Shown: positions 8,573 through 16,275 of the stretch, one piece after another
Layout of the letters: each line of letters starts with the position of its first letter
Numbering within the stretch: position 1 is the first letter of the stretch
Source: Nitrosomonadales bacterium
Lineage (GTDB): Bacteria; Pseudomonadota; Gammaproteobacteria; Burkholderiales; Nitrosomonadaceae
DNA length: 20,334 bases
Assembly (NCBI GenBank): GCA_004525885.1
Contig: SPBV01000007.1
Coordinates: 1-20,334, forward strand
Direction of reading: 5' to 3'
Notes under the pieces: generated by a model
The model's input: only the letters and a program-made list of their open reading frames with translations
The model's database searches: none
What the model was told of the DNA's origin: nothing
Made by a program: the position numbers and the translations under genes

Positions 8573-10005
8573 CCAACACTTCCTTCAAGCTTCAAACCTA
8601 GAAGGTTGGTTGCTTCAACCGCAAACTCCATCGGCAATTGTTGAAAAACATCTTTACAAAATCCATTGATAATCATCGACACTGCTTCTTCACTACCGAT
8701 ACCGCGTTGAGCAAAGTAGAATAATTGGTCCTCACCAATTTTTGATGTTGACGCTTCATGTTCGACTTTGGCGCTGTTATTACGCACCTGAATGTAGGGG
8801 AAAGTGTTTGCACTGCAAAGATCACCTATCAGCATCGAATCGCATTGTGAGAAATTGCGGGCATTTGTAGCAGTAGGCGCAACCCTGACTAATCCGCGAT
8901 AGCTGTTGTTGGAGTGACCAGCTGATATACCCTTGCTAACAATGGTGCTACGTGTATTTTTACCAATGTGTACCATTTTTGTACCGGTGTCCGCCTGTTG
9001 ATAATTATTGGTGACAGCTACTGAATAGAATTCGCCGACCGAGTTGTCACCCTGCAGCACACATGAGGGGTACTTCCAGGTAATTGCTGAACCGGTTTCA
9101 ACTTGGGTCCAAGAAATACGAGAATTCTTGCCTTTAGCTAGGCCGCGCTTAGTTACAAAATTGTATATACCGCCGACACCTTTCTCGTCACCTGCATACC
9201 AGTTTTGGACTGTGGAGTACTTGATATCCGCGTTGTCGTGTGCAACTAACTCAACTACTGCTGCGTGCAACTGGTTGGTATCAAATCTGGGCGCTGTACA
9301 GCCCTCAAGATAGGAGACTGACGCCCCTTCCTCAGCGATGATAAGTGTACGTTCAAACTGTCCAGATTCCTCAGTATTAATACGAAAATAAGTTGATAAA
9401 TCCATCGGACATTTGACTCCCTTCGGGATGTAACAAAATGAGCCATCGGTGAACACTGCTGAATTCAGTGCAGCATAGTAATTATCGCCGACTGGAACTA
9501 CGGAACCAAGATACTTCTTTACCAGTTCTGGGTGCGTATGAACGGCTTCAGAAATCGAGCCGAAAATAATGCCAACCTTAGCAAGTTTTTCTTTATAGGT
9601 AGTCGCTACCGACACGCTATCGAAAATTACGTCAACTGCAACACCAGCAAGTGCTGCACGTTCGTGCATTGGTACACCAAGTTTTTCAAATGTTCGCAGC
9701 AGCTCGGGATCAACCTCATCCATGCTAGCCAATTTCTTTTTCTCTTTTGGTGCGGAATAATAGCTGATTGCCTGGAAGTCGATCTTTGGGTACTTAACGT
9801 TTGACCACTTTGGCTCTTCCATTTTAAGCCATTGCTGATAGGATTTGAGGCGAAAATCAAGCAACCACTCAGGTTCATTTTTTTTAGTAGAAATTAACCG
9901 TATGGTGCCTTCATTTAGGCCTTTTGGCGCAACATCAGATTCAATTTCTGTGACGAAACCGTGTTCATATGGCTTGTTGATCAAATTTTGTAGTGCTACG
10001 CTCAT
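8569..10005 (-). CDS. sufB: SufB, Fe-S cluster assembly scaffold subunit
   Basis: This 478-residue main scaffold subunit is where new clusters are built with SufC and SufD. The C-terminal region is close to E. coli SufB: FSQCDSMLIGD with Cys388 (equivalent to Cys405) and VEHEAS with Glu415, His416 and Glu417 (equivalent to Glu432, His433 and Glu434). The protein ends in LEGSVG as many SufB proteins do. The start ATG has GGAG eight bases upstream. The 76-bp gap to sufA contains no convincing hairpin. The gene is full length with all known functional residues. Confidence 0.97.
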   Translation of the reverse strand: MSVALQNLINKPYEHGFVTEIESDVAPKGLNEGTIRLISTKKNEPEWLLDFRLKSYQQWLKMEEPKWSNVKYPKIDFQAISYYSAPKEKKKLASMDEVDPELLRTFEKLGVPMHERAALAGVAVDVIFDSVSVATTYKEKLAKVGIIFGSISEAVHTHPELVKKYLGSVVPVGDNYYAALNSAVFTDGSFCYIPKGVKCPMDLSTYFRINTEESGQFERTLIIAEEGASVSYLEGCTAPRFDTNQLHAAVVELVAHDNADIKYSTVQNWYAGDEKGVGGIYNFVTKRGLAKGKNSRISWTQVETGSAITWKYPSCVLQGDNSVGEFYSVAVTNNYQQADTGTKMVHIGKNTRSTIVSKGISAGHSNNSYRGLVRVAPTATNARNFSQCDSMLIGDLCSANTFPYIQVRNNSAKVEHEASTSKIGEDQLFYFAQRGIGSEEAVSMIINGFCKDVFQQLPMEFAVEATNLLGLKLEGSVG

Positions 10006-10081
10006 TCAATTAGCTCCAGTATCATTTATTTATAGGGAGATCTTTAGATCATTTACTCAAACTTCTTTATATATTTATTAG

Positions 10082-10423
10082 CTAAGCTTTAATTAGTTCT
10101 TTCAGGCTGAAACTTTCACCACAGCCACAGGTATTATCTACGTTGGGGTTGTCAAATTTAAAAGTATCGTTGAGCCCCTCCCGGATGAAATCAATGTTCG
10201 ATCCATCCAGAAACTGCAGACTACTAGAGTCGACCACTACATTGGCGTTATGCGATTCAAATAATTGGTCATCAGCGTGTACTTCGTCAGCGTAGTCAAA
10301 TGTGTAAGCGAAACCGGAGCAGCCAACTTTTTTTACACCGACACGCAAAGCTATCCCTTTTCCACGTTTTGCGAGTTTTTTCAGAATTTGTTTTGCTGCG
10401 TTTTCAGTTAATGTAATACTCAT
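10082..10423 (-). CDS. sufA: A-type Fe-S carrier (SufA/IscA family)
   Basis: This 113-residue A-type carrier takes clusters from the SufBCD scaffold to apo-proteins. The three conserved cysteines are present: Cys35 in VGCSGF, and Cys99 and Cys101 in TCGCGESF. The ATG at 10423 has a strong GGGGA Shine-Dalgarno five bases upstream. Sequence alone does not clearly separate SufA from IscA; the name follows from its place between iscR and sufB in a suf operon with no isc genes in view. Confidence 0.92.
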   Translation of the reverse strand: MSITLTENAAKQILKKLAKRGKGIALRVGVKKVGCSGFAYTFDYADEVHADDQLFESHNANVVVDSSSLQFLDGSNIDFIREGLNDTFKFDNPNVDNTCGCGESFSLKELIKA

Positions 10424-10464
10424 TACTATCCCCGTTTACTATCTAAAAGCATGAAAGATAATGG

Positions 10465-10481
10465 CCTGTTTCTGCTACAGG
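10465..10481 (-). other. Small hairpin between iscR and sufA
   Basis: On the minus strand a CCTGT/ACAGG inverted repeat (5-bp stem, 7-nt loop) starts six bases after the iscR stop codon and lies 41 bases ahead of the sufA start. It has no following U-run, so it is not an ordinary terminator. It could be an mRNA-processing or partial attenuation element that lowers suf expression relative to iscR, or it could be chance. Confidence 0.3.
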
Positions 10482-10486
10482 ATTAA

Positions 10487-10969
10487 TTAAGCTGAGGATA
10501 CAGCGTGTTCTTGATCAGGTGCGAGTTTACGCATATTTAGTATTTGTATAATACCGTCCTGTTTTACTTGCTGTTCGTCTACTAGTTGTTTTAGGCTCAC
10601 TGCACCTAAATGATCAAAAATGAGCTCATTAAGGTTTTTCCATAGATCGTGTGTCATGCATTTTTTATCGTTGTGACAGTTTTCTTTTCCGCCGCATTGC
10701 GTCGAGTCAATTGGTTCGTCAACTGCAAGGATGATATCGGCCACCGATACATGTTCCATATTTTTAGCAAGGCAATAACCACCACCAGGGCCACGCACGC
10801 TATCGACGAGTTTGCGTTGACGGAGTTTAGTGAACAATTGTTCAAGATACGATAACGAGATCTGCTGGCGTTTGCTGATTTCAGCAAGTTTCACTGGGCC
10901 GCTGCTACGCTGCATTGCAAGATCTAAGAGTGCTGTAACTGCAAATCGCCCTCTGGTTGTTAGTCTCAT
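10487..10969 (-). CDS. iscR: Rrf2-family Fe-S-sensing regulator IscR
   Basis: This 160-residue winged-helix regulator occupies Fe-S operators and senses cluster supply through its own [2Fe-2S] cluster. The HTH is at about 28-50 and the wing motif RGPGGGY at 60-66. Its cluster ligands, Cys92, Cys98, Cys104 and His107 (CGGKENCHNDKKCMTH), have the same numbers as in E. coli IscR. The start ATG has AGAGGA six bases upstream. It is the first gene of the suf operon, and three IscR-like sites precede it, so it should repress its own operon when clusters are plentiful. The name SufR or RisR is sometimes used for related Rrf2 proteins, but the ligand pattern is that of IscR. Confidence 0.95.
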   Translation of the reverse strand: MRLTTRGRFAVTALLDLAMQRSSGPVKLAEISKRQQISLSYLEQLFTKLRQRKLVDSVRGPGGGYCLAKNMEHVSVADIILAVDEPIDSTQCGGKENCHNDKKCMTHDLWKNLNELIFDHLGAVSLKQLVDEQQVKQDGIIQILNMRKLAPDQEHAVSSA

Positions 10970-11005
10970 AAAATTTCCTCTTAATTAGTGTAACTAATAT
11001 TGCTA

Positions 11006-11030
11006 ATACATGATCTATTTGGTCAACTAT
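11006..11030 (-). promoter_or_regulatory. IscR type 1-like site 3 (gene-proximal)
   Basis: Read on the minus strand this site begins ATAGTTGACC and ends TGTAT. By eye it matches about 20 of 25 positions of the E. coli IscR type 1 consensus as I remember it; the right half is the weaker one. It covers the -10 box of the best iscR promoter. Confidence 0.55.
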
Positions 11031-11054
11031 AGAATACTTGATTGATTTGGTCAA
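11026..11054 (-). promoter_or_regulatory. Promoter of the iscR-suf operon
   Basis: On the minus strand TTGACC (11054-11049, five of six matches to the -35 consensus) is followed by 17 bases and TATAGT (11031-11026, five of six matches to the -10). Transcription would start near 11019, giving a leader of about 50 bases before the iscR ATG. A second, weaker promoter of the same design sits one repeat unit upstream (TTGACC at 11082-11077, 17 bases, AATAGT at 11059-11054). Both -35 boxes lie inside IscR-like sites, which fits repression by bound IscR. Confidence 0.7.
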
Positions 11055-11058
11055 CTAT
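11034..11058 (-). promoter_or_regulatory. IscR type 1-like site 2 (central, best match)
   Basis: On the minus strand the 25 bases start ATAGTTGACC, have an AAAT centre, and end CAATCAAGTAT. By hand comparison this fits about 23 of 25 positions of the remembered type 1 consensus, missing only a T and a G. It contains the -35 box of the main promoter, so bound IscR would block RNA polymerase. Confidence 0.75.
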
Positions 11059-11061
11059 TGA

Positions 11062-11086
11062 ATGCTTGATTGATTCGGTCAACTTT
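11062..11086 (-). promoter_or_regulatory. IscR type 1-like site 1 (distal)
   Basis: This is the same motif one 28-bp unit further upstream, beginning AAAGTTGACC and ending AATCAAGCAT on the minus strand. It fits about 21 of 25 positions of the remembered consensus. It contains the -35 box of the upstream secondary promoter. Confidence 0.6.
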
Positions 11087-11223
11087 ATATGTGAATGTAG
11101 CCACTATAGAAGCTAAATATACAACTTAAGTACTTGAATCAGAATTGAATATATGTAGGTAATTAGGAGTGAGAGTAATCGGGTGCAAATAGGGCGAGAC
11201 TATTCTTCTAGAGAGAGTATTTT

Positions 11224-11841
11224 TTAACGAAGAAGGAGGTTCATGTGATCTTTGATTAGTTTAATTGCCCGATTTCGAAAATGATTGCCATCCGAATCTT
11301 TGACCCACATATGTAACAAACCGATAAAGAATAATTGCGTATCAATGGCTAATTCAGCAGGTTCATGTGAGGGATGCAATAGCCCCCGCTCTTTAGCTCT
11401 TTCATAAGTAAGGCGTAGTTTCTCTTCTATGCCTGAGCATGTTTGTAAAATTTCCTGTAAGACCACAGAAAACTCCTCCACATACTCACACTTGATCATC
11501 ATGATTTCGTAAATTTGGCGGGTCTCGATACCTTCATTGAGGAGCTGTATGGTTCCGCATAAAAAATTCTCTATGCGTACGAGAGGATTTCCAGAGCCCT
11601 CAACTAGTAAAGTATCGTCCATACGATCTATTAATGGCAGAAATACCTGTTCTCGCATAGCTTGGAATACTTCTTTTTTGTTGTTGAAGTGCCAATAGAT
11701 TGCTCCACGCGTGACGCCAGCTTGGATAGCAATATGTTCCATAGTCGTACGGCTCACTCCACGAACTAAAAATACCTCACGAGCCGCGCGAATAATTCCC
11801 TGTCTCGTTAGCTTTGCATCTTCTTTAGTTTTTCGAACCAA
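11224..11841 (-). CDS. TetR/AcrR-family repressor of the adjacent RND efflux operon
   Basis: This 205-residue repressor has an N-terminal TetR HTH (about 33-52: TTMEHIAIQAGVTRGAIYWH) and a helical ligand-binding domain. The N-terminus MVRKTKEDAKLTRQGI and the HTH closely resemble AcrR, TtgR and MexR-neighbour repressors of RND pumps. The start is a TTG at 11841; GGGGG lies six bases upstream, and starting here lines up with the MARKTK start of AcrR. It is divergent from the efflux operon, with about 100 bp between them holding two likely operators. By family analogy it represses the pump, and perhaps itself, until a toxic ligand binds. The ligand is unknown. Confidence 0.9.
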   Translation of the reverse strand: MVRKTKEDAKLTRQGIIRAAREVFLVRGVSRTTMEHIAIQAGVTRGAIYWHFNNKKEVFQAMREQVFLPLIDRMDDTLLVEGSGNPLVRIENFLCGTIQLLNEGIETRQIYEIMMIKCEYVEEFSVVLQEILQTCSGIEEKLRLTYERAKERGLLHPSHEPAELAIDTQLFFIGLLHMWVKDSDGNHFRNRAIKLIKDHMNLLLR

Positions 11842-11861
11842 ATTTGGCCCCCAGATTTTTG

Positions 11862-11889
11862 TTTACATACGTAGTTGTTTGTATATAAT
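11862..11889 (+). promoter_or_regulatory. Promoter of the RND efflux operon
   Basis: TTTACA (11862-11867, five of six -35 matches) is followed by a 16-base spacer and a perfect TATAAT (11884-11889). Transcription should start near 11896, leaving a leader of about 50 bases before the ATG at 11945. The promoter overlaps both inverted-repeat operators. Confidence 0.75.
11864..11883. promoter_or_regulatory. AcrR/TtgR-like operator 1
   Basis: An inverted repeat with half-sites TACATAC and GTTTGTA separated by six bases. It fills the spacer between the -35 and -10 boxes of the efflux promoter. On the minus strand it contains TACAAACAAC, which resembles the TtgR operator of Pseudomonas putida as I recall it. 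Confidence 0.65.
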
Positions 11890-11909
11890 TACATACATAC
11901 GTGAATGTA
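11890..11909. promoter_or_regulatory. AcrR-like operator 2
   Basis: An inverted repeat with half-sites TACATAC and GAATGTA and a six-base spacer, immediately after the -10 box and over the expected start point. Extended to 11913, it matches about 20 of 24 bases of the E. coli AcrR box as I recall it. It has the same 7-6-7 layout as operator 1, and the centres are 26 bp apart. Confidence 0.7.
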
Positions 11910-11944
11910 AGCAAGTTATTTTAGCCAAAATATGGGATTAATTT

Positions 11945-13150
11945 ATGGTGTTATTTGATCTTAGCAGAAACAATATTTACAATCCGCAGGCGGCTACTTA
12001 CTTAAAAATAGTAATTGCGTTTGCTATTAGTGTTGCATCATTAGCTGCATGTAGTAGCGACCAGGAGGTATCTAGAAACGCTGCCCCCAAAATGACTATG
12101 CCTGTTGGTGTGATTACGGTTCAACCTACTAGAGTACCAATAAGTGCTGAGGCCATTGCGCAAACTGAGGGCGCCAAGGAAGTTGAAATACGCCCTCGTG
12201 TGGGGGGGATTCTACTCAAGCGTTTGTACGAGGAGGGTACTGCGGTTAAAGCAGGCCAACCCATGTTCTTAATCGACCCAATCCCCTATCAGAATGCGCT
12301 GGCACAAGCCAAAGCTCAACTTGCCGAACAAGAAGCACGAATTCAGCAAACTAGACGTGAAGAAAATCGTTTACAAGAACTACTTGCTACGAAGTCTATT
12401 AGCCAACGTGAGTACGACAACGCGGTTTCTGATAATGCAATTGCAAAAGCTTCCTTGCAGCAGGCTGAAGTTCGAGTACAAGATGCAAAACTGAATCTTT
12501 CTTATACAACTGTAACTGCACCTGTGGAAGGGATGTCAGGCCGGCGCCAGTTTTCAGAAGGGGTACTAGTACAAGCCAACACCAGTTTGCTAACGACGGT
12601 CATTCAATTATCACCAATCTGGGTACGCTTTAGTCTTTCTGATAATGAGTTGGCAAAGCTTGGAGGTTATCTGAGCGAACAGAATGTAAAACATGTAACG
12701 TTAATATTTCCGGACGGTACGGAATATGATCGAAGTGGCAAATTAAATTTTGCTGCCAGACAAATTGATCCCTCACTAGGTACACAACAATTACGCGCAA
12801 CATTTGATAATTCTAATCAGCGCCTACTACCAGGACAGTTTGTTCGTGTCCGTGTTACAACAGGTGAGCGTGAAGGAGTTTTCCTGGTTCCTCAGACTGC
12901 AGTGCTGACTTCTGATCTGGGTAGAGCAGTTTATGTGGTAAATGAAAAGAATGAAGCTGTTATGCAGCCAGTCGTGACCGGGAGCTGGATTGGAAAAGAC
13001 TGGGTAATTCTTGAAGGACTAAAAGCAGGCGACAAAGTAATTATTGATAATCTTATCAAGCTTCGTTCTGGCACTCTGGTGTCACCGCATTCTGTAGACA
13101 CGAATCATGTGCTGCCGTTCGAACAGACCAACTCCGGCGGGAAGACATAA
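11945..13150 (+). CDS. RND efflux periplasmic adaptor (membrane fusion protein), lipoprotein
   Basis: This 401-residue adaptor of the AcrA/MexA/TtgA family links the inner-membrane pump to the outer-membrane channel. A lipoprotein signal peptide ends at LAAC, with Cys36 as the lipidation site; it has an unusually long 20-residue stretch before its hydrophobic core. The barrel-sandwich half-motif EIRPRVGGILLKRLYEEGTAVKAGQPMFLIDP (first 20 residues seen at about 81-100) is typical. An alpha-hairpin at about 115-180 is rich in Ala, Gln and Glu, with the second lipoyl half TTVTAPVEGMSGRR after it. The beta-barrel and membrane-proximal domains follow. The start has a weak GGGA Shine-Dalgarno. It is the first gene of the efflux operon, 11 bp ahead of the pump gene. 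Confidence 0.93.
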   Translation: MVLFDLSRNNIYNPQAATYLKIVIAFAISVASLAACSSDQEVSRNAAPKMTMPVGVITVQPTRVPISAEAIAQTEGAKEVEIRPRVGGILLKRLYEEGTAVKAGQPMFLIDPIPYQNALAQAKAQLAEQEARIQQTRREENRLQELLATKSISQREYDNAVSDNAIAKASLQQAEVRVQDAKLNLSYTTVTAPVEGMSGRRQFSEGVLVQANTSLLTTVIQLSPIWVRFSLSDNELAKLGGYLSEQNVKHVTLIFPDGTEYDRSGKLNFAARQIDPSLGTQQLRATFDNSNQRLLPGQFVRVRVTTGEREGVFLVPQTAVLTSDLGRAVYVVNEKNEAVMQPVVTGSWIGKDWVILEGLKAGDKVIIDNLIKLRSGTLVSPHSVDTNHVLPFEQTNSGGKT

Positions 13151-13161
13151 CTGGAATTATC

Positions 13162-16100
13162 ATGACGAGATTTTTCATTACGCGACCAATTTTTGCGTCT
13201 GTATTATCCATTATCATTATTCTGGCAGGGTTAGCTTCAGCAATGCAGCTTCCAATCGCACAATATCCGGAAATTGCGCCTCCTACTGTACTAGTAACCG
13301 CAACCTTTCCTGGCGCAAGCGCAGAAACCTTATCTAAGACAGTTGCAGCACCGATTGAAGAGCAGCTAAGTGGCATCGAAAATCTACTGTATTTTAGTTC
13401 CAGCGCTGACTCCAGCGGCACACTGACGATTACCGCAACGTTTGAAATTGGCACAGACATTGATCAGGCGACTTTTAATGTAAGCAACCGTGTAAATATT
13501 GCCCTGCCGCGTTTACCAGATGATGTTCGGCGCACTGGCCTTGTAGTACAGAAACGCTCCAACGACATTCTAATAGTTATTATGCTGGTCTCCAAGGAGG
13601 ACAAGCATGACCCATTGTACTTAAGTAATTATGCAACGCTTAATGTACTGGATGAGTTAAAACGTATTAAAGGTGTTGGCGACGCAACAATCTTCGGTGG
13701 TCAAGATTATTCCATGCGTATATGGTTGCGTCCCGATCGCATGGCCCAACTTGGGGTAACAACATCAGATATTGCTAGCGCAATTCGGGCACAAAATGCG
13801 CAATATGCATCTGGAAGGATAGGACAAGAACCGGCCCCTTCTGATCAACAACTGGCGTATACCGTCATAGCCAAAGGCAGATTGCTGGAACCGGAGCAAT
13901 TCGGCAATATAGTTATTCGTGCCAGTGGTCCGCGAGGTGTTCTTTATCTTAAGGATGTCGCCCGTATTGAATTAGGCGCGCAAAGTTACAACGTGCGTAC
14001 CACACTTAATGGCCAGCCTGGGACAGGTATTCCAATTTTCTTGCAGAATGGCGCCAACGCTCTCGATACAGCAGATGCTATTAAGGCCAAAATGGATGAA
14101 CTGAAACAACGTTTTCCTAAAGGGATGGATTATGTTGTGCCTTACGATACTAGCTTATTCGTTAAGGCGTCAATTTGGGAGGTAATCAAAACACTCGGTG
14201 AAGCGATGGTGCTGATTATACTAGTTGTGTATCTTTTCCTACAAAGCTGGCGCGCAACACTGATTCCAATTATCGCAGTGCCAATCTCCCTGATTGGCAC
14301 CTTTGCTGGATTGTGGATATTTGGGTTCTCAATTAATACACTAACTCTCTTTGCTATGGTTTTATCCATAGGCACTGTGGTAGATGACGCAATTATAGTG
14401 CTGGAGAACATTGAGCGCTTGATGGAGGAAGAAAAATTATCGCCAATCAATGCAGCCATTAGATCGATGGAGCAAGTGTCAGGCGCAGTTGTTGCAATTG
14501 TGCTGGTACTATGTGCAGTGTTTGTACCCGTAGCTTTCCTTGGGGGTATTGCCGGTGAATTGTATCGCCAGTTTGCTGTAACCGTAGCTGTTGCTGTGGT
14601 CATATCCGGTGTAGTGGCGTTAACCCTAACCCCTGCGCTATGCGCTATCCTGCTGAAAAAAACGCATGGTGAGTCTGTGTTCTTCAAGACATTCAACCAT
14701 GGGTTTAGTAACTTGACTAATTTCTATACCCGTACAGTTGAGGTGACAATACGTCACAAAATTACTGGTACATTCGTATTTATAAGTATCATCGCAATCG
14801 CAATTTATTTGTTTAAAATAGTGCCTGGTAGTTTTGTGCCACCTGAGGACCAAGGATATATAATAACTGCAACGGTCTTACCCGATGGAGCAACGCTTTC
14901 ACGAACGACTAAGACTGCTGAGGCAGTACGCGCTGCCATTGCACAAGACCCGGCGGTTTCACACCAATTTGTTGTTAATGGTTTTGATCTTATTGGGGGC
15001 GGTAATAAAACTAGCTCAGCAACCATGTTTGTTGCGTTCAAAGACTGGTCCGAACGTTCGGCTTCAGCTGAAGATATTGTCAAAAAATTGACTGGAATTG
15101 GCATGATGCAGCCTGATGGTTTGGCGATCGCATTTAATCCACCCGCAATCCGTGGTCTGGGTAATTCAGGAGGGTTTGAAGTCTATGTGCAAAGTCGCGG
15201 CGATTCGAATCCTTTGCATTTGTCAAGTGTAATCAACAACTTCATTGGAGCATTGAGTCAGGAGTCGCGTCTAGCTGGCATCAATACTTTTTTCCGTCCT
15301 ACGGTGCCGCAGTTTTTTGTTGAAGTTGATGAAGCCAAGGCAATTTCTCAAGATGTTCTGATTACCGATATATATGCTACTTTGCAAAGCACAATGGGCT
15401 CACTCTATGTTAACGATTTTAATCGGTCTGGACGTACTTACCGTGTACAAATGCAAGCAGAACCACAATACCGTATGAAACCAGAAGATCTTGGCAGAGT
15501 GTATGTGCGCTCACAATCTGGTGCGATGATTCCTTTATCAGCACTGAGTAAAGTCAGTGATTTAGTTGGTGCAGAGCAGCTAGAACGATACAACGGCTTA
15601 CTTTCGGCAAAAATACTTGGGAGTGGGGCGCCAGGTGTCAGCTCGGGAGAAGCTATCAAGTTAGTGGAAGAGATTGCCGCAAAAAACTTGCCGGATAATT
15701 ACCAGATTTCCTGGACTGGACAAGCCTATCAGGAGAAGCGTACTGGTTCAGCGGCGATCTTTGCTTTTAGTTTTGCAATCATCATGGTGTTTCTAATTTT
15801 AGCTGCACAGTTTGAAACTTGGGCCTTACCACTAGCTGTGATTATGGCTGTACCCTTTGCGCTGACTGGAGCACTACTTGCTGTGTTATTACGTGGGATG
15901 CCCAATGATATTTATTTCCAAGTAGGTTTGATTACTTTGATAGGACTGGCGGCGAAAAATGCAATTCTTATCGTGGAATTTGCTAGTCAGAAGATAAAGG
16001 AAGGTGTGCCTGTAGCACAAGCTGCAATTGAGGCTGCACGTATGCGTTTCCGCCCAATTATTATGACATCGATGACCTTTGTGCTGGGGATTTTTCCACT

Positions 16101-16275
16101 TGTAATTGCTACTGGCGCTGGTTCAGCTGCACGCAGATCAATGGGGACCGGCGTATTTGGCGGTATGATAGTTGCAACCTTTATTGCAACTATATTTATT
16201 CCTCTTTTCTTCGTTTGGCTTACACGCAAACGTGAAAAAAATACTGCTGCTAATGTAGCGGGAGATGCAGATTGA
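13162..16275 (+). CDS. RND multidrug efflux pump, HAE-1 family (AcrB/MexB-like)
   Basis: This 1037-residue inner-membrane proton/drug antiporter has the usual HAE-1 length. Residues of the proton relay are present: Asp408 and Asp409 in GTVVDDAIIVLENIER, Lys932 in GLAAKNAILIVEF, and Arg962/Arg964 in RMRFRPIIMTS. There are twelve membrane segments in two sets (one helix near 9-28, five clustered about 340-500, one near 538-556, five about 865-1020), with two large periplasmic loops between. The N-terminus MTRFFITRPIFASVLSI and the motif FPGASAETLSKTVAAPIEEQ are family hallmarks. The substrate range cannot be read from the sequence; HAE-1 pumps usually export hydrophobic or amphiphilic drugs, dyes and detergents. 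A GGA precedes the ATG by about seven bases. Its stop overlaps the start of the next gene. Confidence 0.96.
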   Translation: MTRFFITRPIFASVLSIIIILAGLASAMQLPIAQYPEIAPPTVLVTATFPGASAETLSKTVAAPIEEQLSGIENLLYFSSSADSSGTLTITATFEIGTDIDQATFNVSNRVNIALPRLPDDVRRTGLVVQKRSNDILIVIMLVSKEDKHDPLYLSNYATLNVLDELKRIKGVGDATIFGGQDYSMRIWLRPDRMAQLGVTTSDIASAIRAQNAQYASGRIGQEPAPSDQQLAYTVIAKGRLLEPEQFGNIVIRASGPRGVLYLKDVARIELGAQSYNVRTTLNGQPGTGIPIFLQNGANALDTADAIKAKMDELKQRFPKGMDYVVPYDTSLFVKASIWEVIKTLGEAMVLIILVVYLFLQSWRATLIPIIAVPISLIGTFAGLWIFGFSINTLTLFAMVLSIGTVVDDAIIVLENIERLMEEEKLSPINAAIRSMEQVSGAVVAIVLVLCAVFVPVAFLGGIAGELYRQFAVTVAVAVVISGVVALTLTPALCAILLKKTHGESVFFKTFNHGFSNLTNFYTRTVEVTIRHKITGTFVFISIIAIAIYLFKIVPGSFVPPEDQGYIITATVLPDGATLSRTTKTAEAVRAAIAQDPAVSHQFVVNGFDLIGGGNKTSSATMFVAFKDWSERSASAEDIVKKLTGIGMMQPDGLAIAFNPPAIRGLGNSGGFEVYVQSRGDSNPLHLSSVINNFIGALSQESRLAGINTFFRPTVPQFFVEVDEAKAISQDVLITDIYATLQSTMGSLYVNDFNRSGRTYRVQMQAEPQYRMKPEDLGRVYVRSQSGAMIPLSALSKVSDLVGAEQLERYNGLLSAKILGSGAPGVSSGEAIKLVEEIAAKNLPDNYQISWTGQAYQEKRTGSAAIFAFSFAIIMVFLILAAQFETWALPLAVIMAVPFALTGALLAVLLRGMPNDIYFQVGLITLIGLAAKNAILIVEFASQKIKEGVPVAQAAIEAARMRFRPIIMTSMTFVLGIFPLVIATGAGSAARRSMGTGVFGGMIVATFIATIFIPLFFVWLTRKREKNTAANVAGDAD

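Larger units (their letters stand above)
11003..11090. repeat. 28-bp tandem repeat array upstream of iscR
   Basis: Bases 11018-11045 and 11046-11073 are two 28-base copies that differ at only two positions. The next 17 bases (11074-11090) continue a third copy, and a diverged partial copy precedes the array (about 11003-11017). Each unit contains GGTCAACT and, in the full units, TTGATTGA. The period equals the spacing of the IscR-like sites described separately, so the array multiplies an operator/promoter module. Confidence 0.9.

Noticed and set aside
11091..11099. GTGAATGTA, also found in efflux operator 2, as a third AcrR half-site
   Set aside because: No partner half-site sits at the six-base spacing, and it lies beyond the repressor gene, far from the efflux promoter.
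10970..11223. CRISPR-like reading of the 28-bp repeats upstream of iscR
   Set aside because: The repeats are directly tandem with no spacers, only about three copies exist, and they coincide with promoter and operator elements.
11201..11226. Possible plus-strand terminator (TATTCTT stem followed by six T's)
   Set aside because: The stem has two G-U pairs and points away from any plus-strand gene that would need terminating; on the minus strand there is no T-run after it.
14142..14696. Minus-strand open frame of 184 codons inside the RND pump gene
   Set aside because: It is antisense to a strongly conserved pump gene, low in complexity (Thr/Ala/Ser-rich), and matches no family I know.
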